64,000 nucleotides of DNA from Nitrobacter sp051912485 (GCF_051912485.1 NZ_CP196822.1:2604001-2668000); one strand, 5' to 3'; shown: positions 51,307 through 60,349, counted from the stretch's first letter. Made by a program: numbers and translations. The notes: generated from the letters alone by a model not told the origin.

Positions 51307-53370
51307 ATGCAATATGGCATCGCTTTCACCCCGCTGGTTCCCGTGGTCGTACTATGGAGCGCGCTTGCTGCGATTGCCGTGATCGCGGTGCTGCTCCTGC
51401 TCGGCCGCGCGCGGGGCGCGGCAGTGCGCGTGGCGGCGCTGGCGTTGATCCTGCTGGCGCTTGCCAATCCCTCCTTCACCCGCGAGGAGCGCGAACCGCT
51501 ATCCTCAGTGGCCGCCGTCATCGTCGACAAAAGCCCGAGCCAGAATTTCGGCGACCGGACCGACCAGACTGCGAAGGCGCGCGAGGCGCTGGTCGACCGC
51601 CTCAAGCAGATCAAGGGGCTTGAAGTCCGAGTCGTCGATGCGGGCCAGGCGGATGGCGAGACCGACGGCACAAGGCTGTTCTCCGCGCTTTCCTCTACGC
51701 TGGCCGACGTGCCGACCGACCGCGTCGCAGGCGCTTTCCTGATTACCGATGGACGCGTTCACGACATTCCGGACAACGTCGCCGCCCTCGGATTCAAGGC
51801 GCCGGTCCATGCCCTGATCACCGGCCACAACGACGAGCGCGACCGCCGCATTGCGATCGTCGCTGCGCCGCGTTTCGGCATCGTCGGCCAGACCCAGACC
51901 ATCACATACAGACTCGACGATCAGGGTGTCAGCGGCGAGCGCGCCAAGGTGACGGTGCGCCGCGACGGCGAGGTCATCAGCGAGCGCACCGTTCTGAGCG
52001 GGCAGACCATCAATGCCGATGTCGGCATCAAACATGCCGGACAGAACATCGTCGAGATCGAGGCCTCGCCGCTCGAGAACGAACTGACGCCGGTCAACAA
52101 TCGCGCCGTGGTGCCGATCGACGGCGTCCGCGACAAGCTGCGCGTACTGCTGGTGTCGGGCGAGCCGCATTCGGGCGAACGCACATGGCGTAACCTCTTG
52201 AAGTCGGACCCCAGCGTCGATCTGGTTCACTTCACGATCCTGCGTCCGCCCGAGAAGCAGGACGGCACACCGATCAACGAACTGTCGCTGATCGCCTTTC
52301 CGACGCGCGAACTGTTCCAGCAGAAGATCAACGAATTCCAGCTCATCATCTTCGATCGCTATGCACGCCAGGGCGTGCTGCCGATCGCCTATTTCGATAA
52401 CATCGCGCGTTACGTGCGCGCAGGCGGCGCGGTTATGGTCGCGGCCGGCCCCGATTACGCCTCGGCCACCAGCATCTGGCGGACGCCGCTGGATACGGTG
52501 CTGCCCGCCGAGCCGGTCGGCGTCACCGACAAGCCATTCCACGCGCGCCTCAGCGAGGCCGGCAAGCGCCATCCGGTCACCCGCGGGCTTGAAGGGTCCG
52601 CGAGCGACCCGCCGCACTGGAGCCGGTTTTTCCGCGAGGTCGACACCCGCAACGTTTCCGTGCCGCCGGTCATGACCGGCGCCGATGGCAAGCCGTTGCT
52701 GTTGCTGTCGCGTTATGGCGAAGGCCGCGTTGCGCTGCTCTTGTCGGATCACATCTGGCTATGGGCGCGCGGCTACGAGGGCGGTGGCCCGCATCTCGAC
52801 CTGCTGCGGCGGATGTCGCACTGGCTGATGAAGCAGCCCGAACTCGACGAAGAGGCGTTGCGGCTCGAAGTCCACGGCAAGGATCTCGTGGTGCAGCGCC
52901 AGACCATGGCCGATAGCGTCCCGCCTGTCGTCGTGACCTCGCCCTCCGGCAAGACCCGCGAACTGACGCTGAGCGCCGCCGAACCCGGCCTGTGGAAGAC
53001 AGCGTTGACGGCGGACGAACTGGGATTGTGGCAGGCGACCGACGGCACACTGAAAGCACTGGTCAATGTCGGCCCGGTCAATCCGAAGGAATTCTCCGAG
53101 GTGACGTCGACCACCGACGAGATCAAGCCGCTCGCGCAGGCCAGCGGCGGGGATGCCCGGCGGATCGCGGACGGCTCGGGCGTCGACGTTCCGCGCATCG
53201 TTCCGGTGCACGCTTCAAGCGTGTTTCGCGGCGACGGCTGGATGGGCGTACGGATGCGCGATGTCAGCGTGGTGCGCGGCGTCGGCGTGCTACCGATGTT
53301 CGCCGGGCTGATCGGCCTATTGCTGCTGCTCGGAGCCTTTGCTGCCACCTGGCTGCGCGAGGGACGCTGA
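51307..53370 (+). CDS. Large membrane protein with glutamine-amidotransferase-like fold, operon partner of DUF4159
   Basis: A 687-residue protein with two N-terminal membrane segments (VVLWSALAAIAVIAVLLLL and VAALALILLALAN), a VWA-like strand (VAAVIVDKSPSQNFGDR), a class I glutaminase-like region around VRAGGAVMVAAGPDYASA with no clear catalytic Cys, and a C-terminal membrane segment (MFAGLIGLLLLLGAFAATWL). It starts 9 nt after the DUF4159 gene. Together with moxR and DUF58 it forms a conserved set of unknown function. Confidence 0.85.
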   Translation: MQYGIAFTPLVPVVVLWSALAAIAVIAVLLLLGRARGAAVRVAALALILLALANPSFTREEREPLSSVAAVIVDKSPSQNFGDRTDQTAKAREALVDRLKQIKGLEVRVVDAGQADGETDGTRLFSALSSTLADVPTDRVAGAFLITDGRVHDIPDNVAALGFKAPVHALITGHNDERDRRIAIVAAPRFGIVGQTQTITYRLDDQGVSGERAKVTVRRDGEVISERTVLSGQTINADVGIKHAGQNIVEIEASPLENELTPVNNRAVVPIDGVRDKLRVLLVSGEPHSGERTWRNLLKSDPSVDLVHFTILRPPEKQDGTPINELSLIAFPTRELFQQKINEFQLIIFDRYARQGVLPIAYFDNIARYVRAGGAVMVAAGPDYASATSIWRTPLDTVLPAEPVGVTDKPFHARLSEAGKRHPVTRGLEGSASDPPHWSRFFREVDTRNVSVPPVMTGADGKPLLLLSRYGEGRVALLLSDHIWLWARGYEGGGPHLDLLRRMSHWLMKQPELDEEALRLEVHGKDLVVQRQTMADSVPPVVVTSPSGKTRELTLSAAEPGLWKTALTADELGLWQATDGTLKALVNVGPVNPKEFSEVTSTTDEIKPLAQASGGDARRIADGSGVDVPRIVPVHASSVFRGDGWMGVRMRDVSVVRGVGVLPMFAGLIGLLLLLGAFAATWLREGR

Positions 53371-53455
53371 AAGGCCTACCGGCCCGCGACCCGTTGCACA
53401 AAACCCACAGTCTCCGGATTTAGCGGTCCCATCGTGACGCCGGAACAGGTCGCCG

Positions 53456-53495
53456 TTGACATTGCCCCGAAACATCGATGTTATATTATAACATC
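53456..53495 (+). promoter_or_regulatory. Zur box overlapping a promoter
   Basis: GATGTTATA-T-TATAACATC (53477-53495) is a perfect palindrome with 9-bp arms and matches the known Zur operator pattern (GTTATA..TATAAC). A -35 TTGACA at 53456-53461 places the -10 (TGTTAT or GTTATA) inside the palindrome, so bound Zur would block RNA polymerase. Genes downstream are DUF2946 and a TonB receptor, fitting zinc-repressed uptake. Confidence 0.85.
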
Positions 53496-53543
53496 TTGGC
53501 GTAGGGGACGGACAAACTCCGCCCGCCGCGCGGGGCGATTGCA

Positions 53544-53969
53544 ATGAAGTGGTTCCGGGCAAACATCAAACACGGATCGCGGATCGCGCTGCTCGCGCTC
53601 GCGATCCAGTTTGTACTATCGTTCGGACATCATCACGGTGCTGCGGCGCTCGCTGCACCTGCCGTCGCGATGCAGGCCAGCGACACCGGCGGAGCCAAGA
53701 CCCCTGCGACCGAAGACGCGACTGTCAGGGATTCCGCCAAGGCGGCGGCCACGAGCCCCGCCGGACCGGCCTCAGGTCACGATCAGGAAAGCGATACTTG
53801 CGCGATTTGCGCCGTCATGGCGCTAGCAGGCACGGTGCTGTTCACTGAGCCTCCCGTTCTGCTGCTGCCCGAGGCCTATCATTTCCTCTATCTGACCACC
53901 GACGCCGAATTCAATCACCTCAAATCGCGGCACATCGTCTCCCAGCCGCGCGCCCCGCCCGCTTCCTGA
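53544..53969 (+). CDS. DUF2946 family small exported protein
   Basis: A 141-residue protein with an N-terminal signal or anchor (IALLALAIQFVLSFG), directly followed by HHHG, an Ala/Thr-rich linker, and the DUF2946 hallmark HDQESDTCAICAVMALAG with a CxxC and nearby His/Asp. These look like metal ligands. It is the first gene after the Zur box, with the TonB receptor 126 nt downstream. A role in periplasmic zinc handling is inferred. Confidence 0.82.
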   Translation: MKWFRANIKHGSRIALLALAIQFVLSFGHHHGAAALAAPAVAMQASDTGGAKTPATEDATVRDSAKAAATSPAGPASGHDQESDTCAICAVMALAGTVLFTEPPVLLLPEAYHFLYLTTDAEFNHLKSRHIVSQPRAPPAS

Positions 53970-54095
53970 CGTCGATCACTCGGCCACGCCCGCGCGATGC
54001 GCGGCCGTTGCCGATGAGTTTCGCCACTTGTCCATCGATTTCGACGGCCGCCCAACCCGCTACGGGTCAGTGTCGGCCACGTCAGGACCAGCCAG

Positions 54096-56438
54096 ATGTC
54101 AGTTCCTTCCAATCGCCTTCTCGCAATCGCGCGCCTCGGCGCAATGTCGCTTCCGGCCCTTGCCATGGCAATCCCCCATCAAACCTCGGCTCAGACCACC
54201 CTCCCCGGGATCGTGGTCAACGCGCCCAGCCCGATCAAGCACCGCGCACGGCCTTCCAGGGCGAAGCCGACGCACACAGCCCGCCGCGGCACGACGACAC
54301 CTCCATCCAGTCCCCGGCAACCCGAGGTAGCCAGTGCGCCGACACCGCCGTCGCCTCCCGCTGATTTGCCCGGCACGTTGCCCATCGTGACCGACCAGTT
54401 TGCGACCGTGACGGTGGTCCCCAACGAAGAGATTCGGCGCAACGGAGCCGCAACGCTGGGCGATCTGCTCAACAACAAGCCGGGCATCACCGGCTCCTCG
54501 TTTGCGCCCGGCGCATCGAGTCGCCCCATCATTCGCGGGCTCGACGTCAATCGCGTCGGCATCGTGGAGAACGGCGTCGGGAGCAATGGCGCGTCCGATC
54601 TCGGCGAGGACCATTTCGTACCGATCGATCCACTGACCACGAACCAGGTCGAAGTCATTCGCGGCCCGGCCACGCTGCGCTACGGCACGACGGCAATCGG
54701 CGGCGTCGTCAGCGCCAGCAACGATCGCATTCCCGAAACCTCGCCATGCGCGCCGCCGCTGACAACGCAGACCTACGGCTATGCCGTCAAGGCGCCGCAA
54801 CTGTCGACGCCCCCTGGCTGCATAAATGTAGAGACCAGGGGAGCGATATCGAGCGTGGACAACGGCCGTGAAGGCGGGGTTCTGCTCGATGCCGGCGGCG
54901 GCGGTTTCGCCATCCATGCCGACGCCTTCGCGCGGCGGACCGCGGACTATGCGATCCCGGGCGGCATCCAGAAAAACTCCGCGACCGACTCAAACGGGGG
55001 TTCGGTCGGCGGCTCATACCTGTTCGACGGCGGGTTCATCGGCGCGGCGATCACCCAGAACAACAGCCTCTACCACATCCCCGGAAAGGAAGGCGAAGAG
55101 GTCGGCACCCGGATCGACGCACATCAGACCAAGTTCACGGCAAAGGGCGAATATCGCCCCGATGCGGTGGCGGTCGACGCCATCCGGTTCTGGGTCGGTG
55201 CAACCGACTACAAGCACAACGAACTCGGCCTTGCCGACGCGACCGATCCATCCAGCGACGGCGTTCGCCAGACCTTCACCAACAAGGAGCAGGAAGGCCG
55301 GATGGAAGTCCAACTTGCTCCGTTCAACCTGCGCTTCGCCGCCCTGACGACCGCGATCGGCGTCCAGGCGTCGCACCAGGAACTGACCGCGCCGAGCCCG
55401 GACGATCCATTCAGCCCGCTCAACGGCCTGTGGGATCCGAACAGCAACGCAAAGCTCGCCGGCTACGTCTTCAACGAGTTCAAGTTCAGCGAGACGACCA
55501 AGGCACAAGTCGCCGGCAGGATCGACCATGTGAGCCTCAACGGCTCGACTCCCAGTGTCGTCCCCACGCTGTTCGACCTCGCCACCGATCCGGGCGCGAT
55601 CGGCGTCGCAACGCCGCGAGCCCTGAACTTCACGCCGACAAGCGCTAGCGTCGGCCTGATCCAGAACCTGCCCTGGAATCTCGTGGCCAGCCTGACCGGG
55701 CAATATGTCGAACGCGCGCCAAAGCCGGCCGAACTGTTCTCGCGCGGCGCGCATGATGCAACGGAAACCTTCGACATCGGCAATCCGAACCTCGGCATCG
55801 AGACCGCGAAGTCGATCGAGGCGGGATTGCGCCGTGCAGCCGGACCGCTACGGTTCGAACTGACCGGCTATTACACACGGTTCAACGGCTTCATCTACCG
55901 GCGCCTGACCGGCAACACTTGCGACGAAACGGCCTGCGTGGCCGGGCCTGGTCTGGAATTGAACCAGGCCATCTACTCCCAAACCGACGCCATTTTCCGC
56001 GGCGGCGAATTCCAGTTTCAATACGATGTCCTGCCGGTGTGGAACGGCCTGTTCGGAATCGAGGGGCAGTACGACATCGTCCGCGCGACCTTCACCGACG
56101 GCACCAACGTGCCGCGAATTCCGCCGCCGCGCGCGGGCGGAGGCGTCTACTATCACGACGCCAATTGGCTGGCGCGCGTCAACCTGCTCCACGCTTTCGC
56201 GCAAAACGACGTCAGCGGCGTCGAGACGCCAACTCCCGGCTATAATCGGCTGCGGGCCGAGATCAGCTATACGACCACTCTTGCTAAAAACGACTGGTGG
56301 GGAGCGCAGAAGGTGACGGTCGGTCTCGTCGGCGACAATCTGCTAAATGAGCAGATGCGCAACGCCGTCGCCTACAACAAGGACGAGGTTTTGCTGCCCG
56401 GACTAAACGTGCGGCTGTTCGCAAACATCAAATATTGA
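54096..56438 (+). CDS. TonB-dependent receptor, probable zinc (ZnuD-like) transporter
   Basis: A 780-residue outer membrane receptor. The signal peptide ends near HQTSAQ; a Pro-rich stretch precedes the plug, which has GDLLNNKPGITGSSFAPGA, RPIIRGLDVNRVGIVENG and EVIRGPATLRYGTTAIGG. The barrel contains LYHIPGKEGEEVGTRIDAHQ, like the ZnuD family, and ends LLPGLNVRLFANIKY with the terminal aromatic of barrel proteins. A perfect Zur box upstream supports zinc as substrate. Confidence 0.9.
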   Translation: MSVPSNRLLAIARLGAMSLPALAMAIPHQTSAQTTLPGIVVNAPSPIKHRARPSRAKPTHTARRGTTTPPSSPRQPEVASAPTPPSPPADLPGTLPIVTDQFATVTVVPNEEIRRNGAATLGDLLNNKPGITGSSFAPGASSRPIIRGLDVNRVGIVENGVGSNGASDLGEDHFVPIDPLTTNQVEVIRGPATLRYGTTAIGGVVSASNDRIPETSPCAPPLTTQTYGYAVKAPQLSTPPGCINVETRGAISSVDNGREGGVLLDAGGGGFAIHADAFARRTADYAIPGGIQKNSATDSNGGSVGGSYLFDGGFIGAAITQNNSLYHIPGKEGEEVGTRIDAHQTKFTAKGEYRPDAVAVDAIRFWVGATDYKHNELGLADATDPSSDGVRQTFTNKEQEGRMEVQLAPFNLRFAALTTAIGVQASHQELTAPSPDDPFSPLNGLWDPNSNAKLAGYVFNEFKFSETTKAQVAGRIDHVSLNGSTPSVVPTLFDLATDPGAIGVATPRALNFTPTSASVGLIQNLPWNLVASLTGQYVERAPKPAELFSRGAHDATETFDIGNPNLGIETAKSIEAGLRRAAGPLRFELTGYYTRFNGFIYRRLTGNTCDETACVAGPGLELNQAIYSQTDAIFRGGEFQFQYDVLPVWNGLFGIEGQYDIVRATFTDGTNVPRIPPPRAGGGVYYHDANWLARVNLLHAFAQNDVSGVETPTPGYNRLRAEISYTTTLAKNDWWGAQKVTVGLVGDNLLNEQMRNAVAYNKDEVLLPGLNVRLFANIKY

Positions 56439-56457
56439 GGGATTGGGCCGACGACCC

Positions 56458-56976
56458 TCAGGCCTCTCGCGCGAACGTCCAGTCCGGCCGAATCATGCCG
56501 GACACGCCCTCGAACGCGCCGGGCACGAGTTCGCATACCAACAGTCGCGCCCGATCGACCGGACCCGGCATATCGACCTGCCGTTTCGGAATCATCTTGA
56601 AGCCGACGCGGCCGTAATAGGGTTCGTCGCCAACCAGCACCACCAGACGATGTCCCTTTGCTTTCGCATCACTGAGCGCACGATCGAGCAGCGCGCGACC
56701 GATCCCGCGGCCGCGGAACGGCGGCTCGACCGTCAGCGGCCCGAGCAGCAGCGCCGGCGTATCGCCGATGCAGACCGGCAATTGCCTGACTGAGCCGACC
56801 AGCAGCGTGCCTATGCGGGCGGTAAAAGACAGATCGAGCAGGTGATCGACATGCTCGCGCAGCCGGTATGCGCTGAGCACGAAACGGCCGGGGCCGAAGG
56901 TGCGTTCGTGCAGGCGCTCGATGGCCTGCGCGTCGTTAGCGGCCTCAGTCAGGATGGTAAGGGACAGATCGGACAT
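56458..56976 (-). CDS. GNAT family N-acetyltransferase (YhbS-like)
   Basis: A 172-residue acetyltransferase. The acetyl-CoA loop is LTVEPPFRGRGIGRALLDRA, and LVVLVGDEPYYGRVGFKMIP is typical of the YhbS-like group. The ATG at 56976 gives MSDLSLTILTEAANDAQAIE; the longer frame to 57246 is out of family. It ends 19 nt from the TonB receptor stop (convergent) and follows the NUDIX gene by 70 nt. The substrate is unknown. Confidence 0.9.
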   Translation of the reverse strand: MSDLSLTILTEAANDAQAIERLHERTFGPGRFVLSAYRLREHVDHLLDLSFTARIGTLLVGSVRQLPVCIGDTPALLLGPLTVEPPFRGRGIGRALLDRALSDAKAKGHRLVVLVGDEPYYGRVGFKMIPKRQVDMPGPVDRARLLVCELVPGAFEGVSGMIRPDWTFAREA

Positions 56977-57046
56977 GGGAGCCGCGAGATAGCATCTACC
57001 ACGGGCGCGGTCCATCGCCTGCCGCCGATATGGTGACCGGTCCGGA

Positions 57047-57535
57047 TCAGCGGCGCCAGGTGAGTACCGACGGCGCATGATCGAGGACTTCCGCGATCCG
57101 GAGCCGCGTGCCGGTCGTGGTCTCCGCCGGGAGGGCGTCGGCGGCGAAAAAGCCGCAGTCGATGATCTCATGATTGGGTTCGGGCTTGCGATACTGCCGG
57201 AAGTCCCTGACGACGTAGACCGCGACGTGATCGCGCGGCGAGACATGGCTGTTGAGAAAAATGCCGTGCAACGCGGGTTCGCCGGCTATCTCGATTTGCC
57301 CTTCCTCCATCAGCTCGCGCTGCAGCGCCGTCCGGAACGCCTCGCCGACCTCGACGCCGCCACCGGGCAGATGCCAGCCCGCAACATAACTGTGCCGGAC
57401 CAGAAACACCCTGTTGTCGCCATCGAGCACTACACCGCGCACACCGAGCGTCATGCCGCGGGAGAACCGCCAGTACAGGTGAAACAGCCGGCGCAGCGCG
57501 GGCTCACAAGCGCGGCGCAGACGCTGGAAATTCAT
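57047..57535 (-). CDS. NUDIX hydrolase
   Basis: A 162-residue NUDIX protein with the full box GGGVEVGEAFRTALQRELME ending EEGQIE, after FLVRHSYVAGWHLPGG. The N-terminal ~25 residues (LRRLFHLYWRFSRGM) are basic and aromatic. It probably hydrolyses a nucleoside diphosphate derivative; the substrate is unknown. It is divergent from mbfA and upstream of the GNAT gene. Confidence 0.9.
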   Translation of the reverse strand: MNFQRLRRACEPALRRLFHLYWRFSRGMTLGVRGVVLDGDNRVFLVRHSYVAGWHLPGGGVEVGEAFRTALQRELMEEGQIEIAGEPALHGIFLNSHVSPRDHVAVYVVRDFRQYRKPEPNHEIIDCGFFAADALPAETTTGTRLRIAEVLDHAPSVLTWRR

Positions 57536-57646
57536 GACGCGCAGGCCCCCGACAATAACGATTTTGCAATTCGCTCTCGCATGATCCTTGCATCATAGCG
57601 GGCCTCTTGCCAAAACCTGAGAACATTTCCGGGGCACGAGGCAGCA

Positions 57647-58603
57647 GTGAAGCAATTTGCGGATTTGACGGAACGCGAGATTCTGGCGCTCGCGATCTCC
57701 AGCGAGGAAGAGGACAGCCGCATCTATCACGGATTCGCCGAGGGGTTGGCCGAGCCATTTCCGGCCTCCGCCGCCGTCCTGTCCGGCATGGCGGAGGAAG
57801 AGGTTCGCCATCGCGGCAGACTGTTCGATCTCTACCGCGAAAAATTCGGCGACTACCTGCCGCTGATCCGCCGTCACGACGTCAAAGGCTTCATCAAGCG
57901 AAAGCCGCTGTGGCTGACGCGGCCGCTTGGCCTCGAGGAGGTCCGGAAATACGTCCTCGGCATGGAGAAGGAAGCGGCGCGGTTCTATCGCAAGGCGGCC
58001 GAAACCACACGCGACGCATCGATCCGCGAGTTGCTGATCGGCCTCGCCGAGGACGAAGACAGACACGATTCGCTAGCCGAGCAGCTCACCGCGAAACATC
58101 TGACGGAGAAGGTCAAAGCCGGCGAGTCCGACAACGAGCGCCGCGCGTTCGTTTTGCAGTATGTGCAGCCGGGCCTTGTCGGGCTCATGGACGGCTCGGT
58201 CTCGACCCTGGCTCCACTGTTTGCGGCGGCCTTCGCGACCCACAAACCGTTCGAGACGTTTTTGGTCGGCCTCGCGGCTTCGGTCGGCGCCGGCATCTCC
58301 ATGGGATTCGCCGAGGCGCTGTCGGACGACGGCACGCTGAGCGGCCGCGGCTCGCCGTTGATCCGCGGCGGCGTGTGCGGCCTGATGACGGCGGTCGGTG
58401 GCCTTGGCCACACCCTGCCCTATCTGATCCCGGATTTTTACGTGGCTACGGTGCTGGCGATCGCAGTCGTGGTTCTTGAACTCGGCATCATCTCGTGGGT
58501 ACGCCATCGCTTCATGGATACTCCGTGGTTGCAAGCGACGTTCCAGATCGCGGTTGGCGGCGCGCTGGTTTTTGCCGCCGGAATCCTGATTGGCAGTGCC
58601 TAG
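57647..58603 (+). CDS. mbfA: Membrane-bound ferritin MbfA (rubrerythrin-VIT1 fusion)
   Basis: This 318-residue protein joins an N-terminal ferritin-like diiron domain (residues ~1-165) to a C-terminal VIT1-like membrane domain. Diiron ligands are visible as ISSEEEDSRIYHGF, MAEEEVRHRGRLF, GMEKEAARFYRKAAE and LAEDEDRHDSLAEQL. The membrane part starts at QPGLVGLMDGSVSTLAPLFA. In Bradyrhizobium and Agrobacterium, MbfA exports iron and guards against iron and peroxide stress under Irr control; no clear Irr site was seen here. The start is a GTG at 57647 after GAGG. Confidence 0.93.
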   Translation: MKQFADLTEREILALAISSEEEDSRIYHGFAEGLAEPFPASAAVLSGMAEEEVRHRGRLFDLYREKFGDYLPLIRRHDVKGFIKRKPLWLTRPLGLEEVRKYVLGMEKEAARFYRKAAETTRDASIRELLIGLAEDEDRHDSLAEQLTAKHLTEKVKAGESDNERRAFVLQYVQPGLVGLMDGSVSTLAPLFAAAFATHKPFETFLVGLAASVGAGISMGFAEALSDDGTLSGRGSPLIRGGVCGLMTAVGGLGHTLPYLIPDFYVATVLAIAVVVLELGIISWVRHRFMDTPWLQATFQIAVGGALVFAAGILIGSA

Positions 58604-58650
58604 CGCATGATCCGGAAAAGTGTGAACCGGTTTTCCGGAGAGATCATGCG
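58604..58650. repeat. Palindromic repeat GCATGATC with CCGGTTTTCCGG core
   Basis: CGCATGATC (58604-58612) and GATCATGCG (58642-58650) are perfect inverted arms; the core GGAAAAGTGTGAACCGGTTTT recurs at 43393-43439, and a relative lies at 21109-21178. It abuts the mbfA stop codon (58601-58603) and may serve as its terminator or mRNA stabiliser. Confidence 0.75.
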
Positions 58651-58691
58651 ATAAAAAATCCCCTCGCCCTTTCGATAATGGTGTCACCAAA

Positions 58692-59597
58692 ATGACCGCG
58701 TTTACACTCGCACATCTATCCGACCCGCATCTCGCGCCGCTGCCGACGCCACGACTGCATCAGCTCTTGGGCAAGCGCGCGATCGGCTATCTGAACTGGA
58801 AACGCGGCCGTCATAACATTCATCGCCGCGAGATCGTCGACGCGCTGGTCGCCGATATCAAGGCGCAATCGCCCGGCCACATCGCGATCACCGGCGATCT
58901 CATCAATCTCGCGCTTCCGGACGAATTCACGCAGGCACGTGCATGGCTGGAGAGCGTCGGCGCGCCAGCCGATGTCACGCTCGTTCCCGGCAATCACGAT
59001 GCCTATGTTCGCATCACGAAAAAACAAACCTCCGAATGGGTCGACTATATGCGCGGCGACGCCGCCAGGCCGGGAGCGCCGCTTTCGTTTCCTTTCCTGC
59101 GCCGCAGAGGGCCCTTGACACTGATCGGCGTGTCGTCGGCGGTGCCGACCGCCCCGTTCATGGCCACCGGTTGGCTGGGACGCAACCAGCTCGATATGCT
59201 GGACCAAGGTTTTTCACAGCTCGCAGACGATCCGAACTTTCGCGTGCTGCTGATACATCATCCGCTGGCTTCAAAAGACTCGTACAAGCGGCTGACCGAT
59301 GCGAAGACGCTCCTAGCGCTCATCAAAAGGCATCGCGTCGATCTGATCCTGCACGGGCACGATCACGTTCATTCCACCATGTGGTTTGAGGGACCCCACG
59401 GCCGCGTGCCCGCCATCGGTGTGCCGTCGGCGTCCGCGGTGCCGCACCGCCACTATCCCGCAGCAGCCTACAACCTGCTTTCCGTTGTTCGTGAAGGCGA
59501 TGCCTGGCGCTGCGAGCAGCGGGTGCGCGGCTTTGTTGATGGTGCGGCGGCCGAGCGGGCGGAGGTCACCGAATTGCAACGGACTCAATTGATCTAA
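58692..59597 (+). CDS. Calcineurin-like metallophosphoesterase
   Basis: A 301-residue phosphoesterase with the five family blocks in order: LAHLSDPHL, ITGDLINLALPDEF, VPGNHDAYV, LLIHHPL and LILHGHDHVHSTM. These bind two metal ions. The arrangement resembles CpdA-type cyclic nucleotide phosphodiesterases, but substrate identity is not visible. It has no signal peptide. It converges with the DMT-family gene with 12 nt between stops. Confidence 0.93.
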   Translation: MTAFTLAHLSDPHLAPLPTPRLHQLLGKRAIGYLNWKRGRHNIHRREIVDALVADIKAQSPGHIAITGDLINLALPDEFTQARAWLESVGAPADVTLVPGNHDAYVRITKKQTSEWVDYMRGDAARPGAPLSFPFLRRRGPLTLIGVSSAVPTAPFMATGWLGRNQLDMLDQGFSQLADDPNFRVLLIHHPLASKDSYKRLTDAKTLLALIKRHRVDLILHGHDHVHSTMWFEGPHGRVPAIGVPSASAVPHRHYPAAAYNLLSVVREGDAWRCEQRVRGFVDGAAAERAEVTELQRTQLI

Positions 59598-59609
59598 ACC
59601 TGCTTACCC

Positions 59610-59966
59610 TCAGGACCACTTGTGGAAAATAAAGAATGCGCCGAGGGCTATGAACGCAAAGCCGATGGCATGATTCCAGCCCAGCGGCTGCTTCAGATAC
59701 ATCACCGAGAATCCGGCAAACACAACGAGGGTAATCACTTCCTGAATAGTCTTCAGTTCGGCCGCCGAATAGACCGCGCTGCCCCAGCGATTGGCCGGCA
59801 CCGCGAGCCAGTATTCGAAGAACGCGATACCCCAGCTGATCATAATGACCAGAGGAAGCGGGCTCTCCTTAAATTTCAGATGCCCGTACCAGGCGAAGGT
59901 CATGAAAACGTTCGAACAGAACAGCATCAGGATCGTCAGAAGCCACGACGGGATCGTGAAGGGCAT
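59610..59966 (-). CDS. DMT family (DUF486) small membrane protein
   Basis: A 118-residue protein with four hydrophobic segments, starting MPFTIPSWLLTILMLFCSNV and containing MTFAWYGHLKFKE, AFFEYWLAVPANRWG and the ending AIGFAFIALGAFFIFHKWS, the DUF486 pattern. Longer upstream frames to 60410 are spurious. The function is unknown; the family is related to small multidrug transporters. Confidence 0.9.
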   Translation of the reverse strand: MPFTIPSWLLTILMLFCSNVFMTFAWYGHLKFKESPLPLVIMISWGIAFFEYWLAVPANRWGSAVYSAAELKTIQEVITLVVFAGFSVMYLKQPLGWNHAIGFAFIALGAFFIFHKWS

Positions 59967-60091
59967 GATTTCGGCTTTCGGAATGGCCGGAGGAAGGCGA
60001 CGACTGCTCGCCGCCTGTATCCGCGTGAAGCGAAGGTCAGCTATGTTGCGCGAACTCCTTGAACGCCAAAGCCGGTCGTGTCCGGCGAGGC

Positions 60092-60349
60092 TTAACTCCC
60101 GCTCCGGAAGTATGGCTCGACCGTGCCGGTGAGCTTGATGGTCAGCGGATTGCCATGGCGATCCCTGGCACTGCCGGCGGCGACACGTACCCAGCCTTCG
60201 CTGACGCAATACTCCTCGACGTTGCTCTTCTCGACACCCTTGAAGCGGATGCCGATATCGCGCGACAGGATCGCTGCGTCGTAATGGGGGCTGCGCGGGT
60301 CGGTTGACAAACGATCGGGCAACTGGTCGTTCGCGGTCTGGTCGGTCAC
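60092..60349 (-). CDS. DUF3297 family protein
   Basis: An 85-residue soluble protein, MTDQTANDQLPDRLSTDPRS at the N-terminus, with HYDAAILSRDIGIRFKG, VEEYCVSEGWVRV and GNPLTIKLTGTVEPYF, the DUF3297 pattern. Its ATG overlaps the glutathione peroxidase stop by 4 nt. The function is unknown; coupling to a peroxidase suggests a stress role only by context. Confidence 0.88.
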   Translation of the reverse strand: MTDQTANDQLPDRLSTDPRSPHYDAAILSRDIGIRFKGVEKSNVEEYCVSEGWVRVAAGSARDRHGNPLTIKLTGTVEPYFRSGS

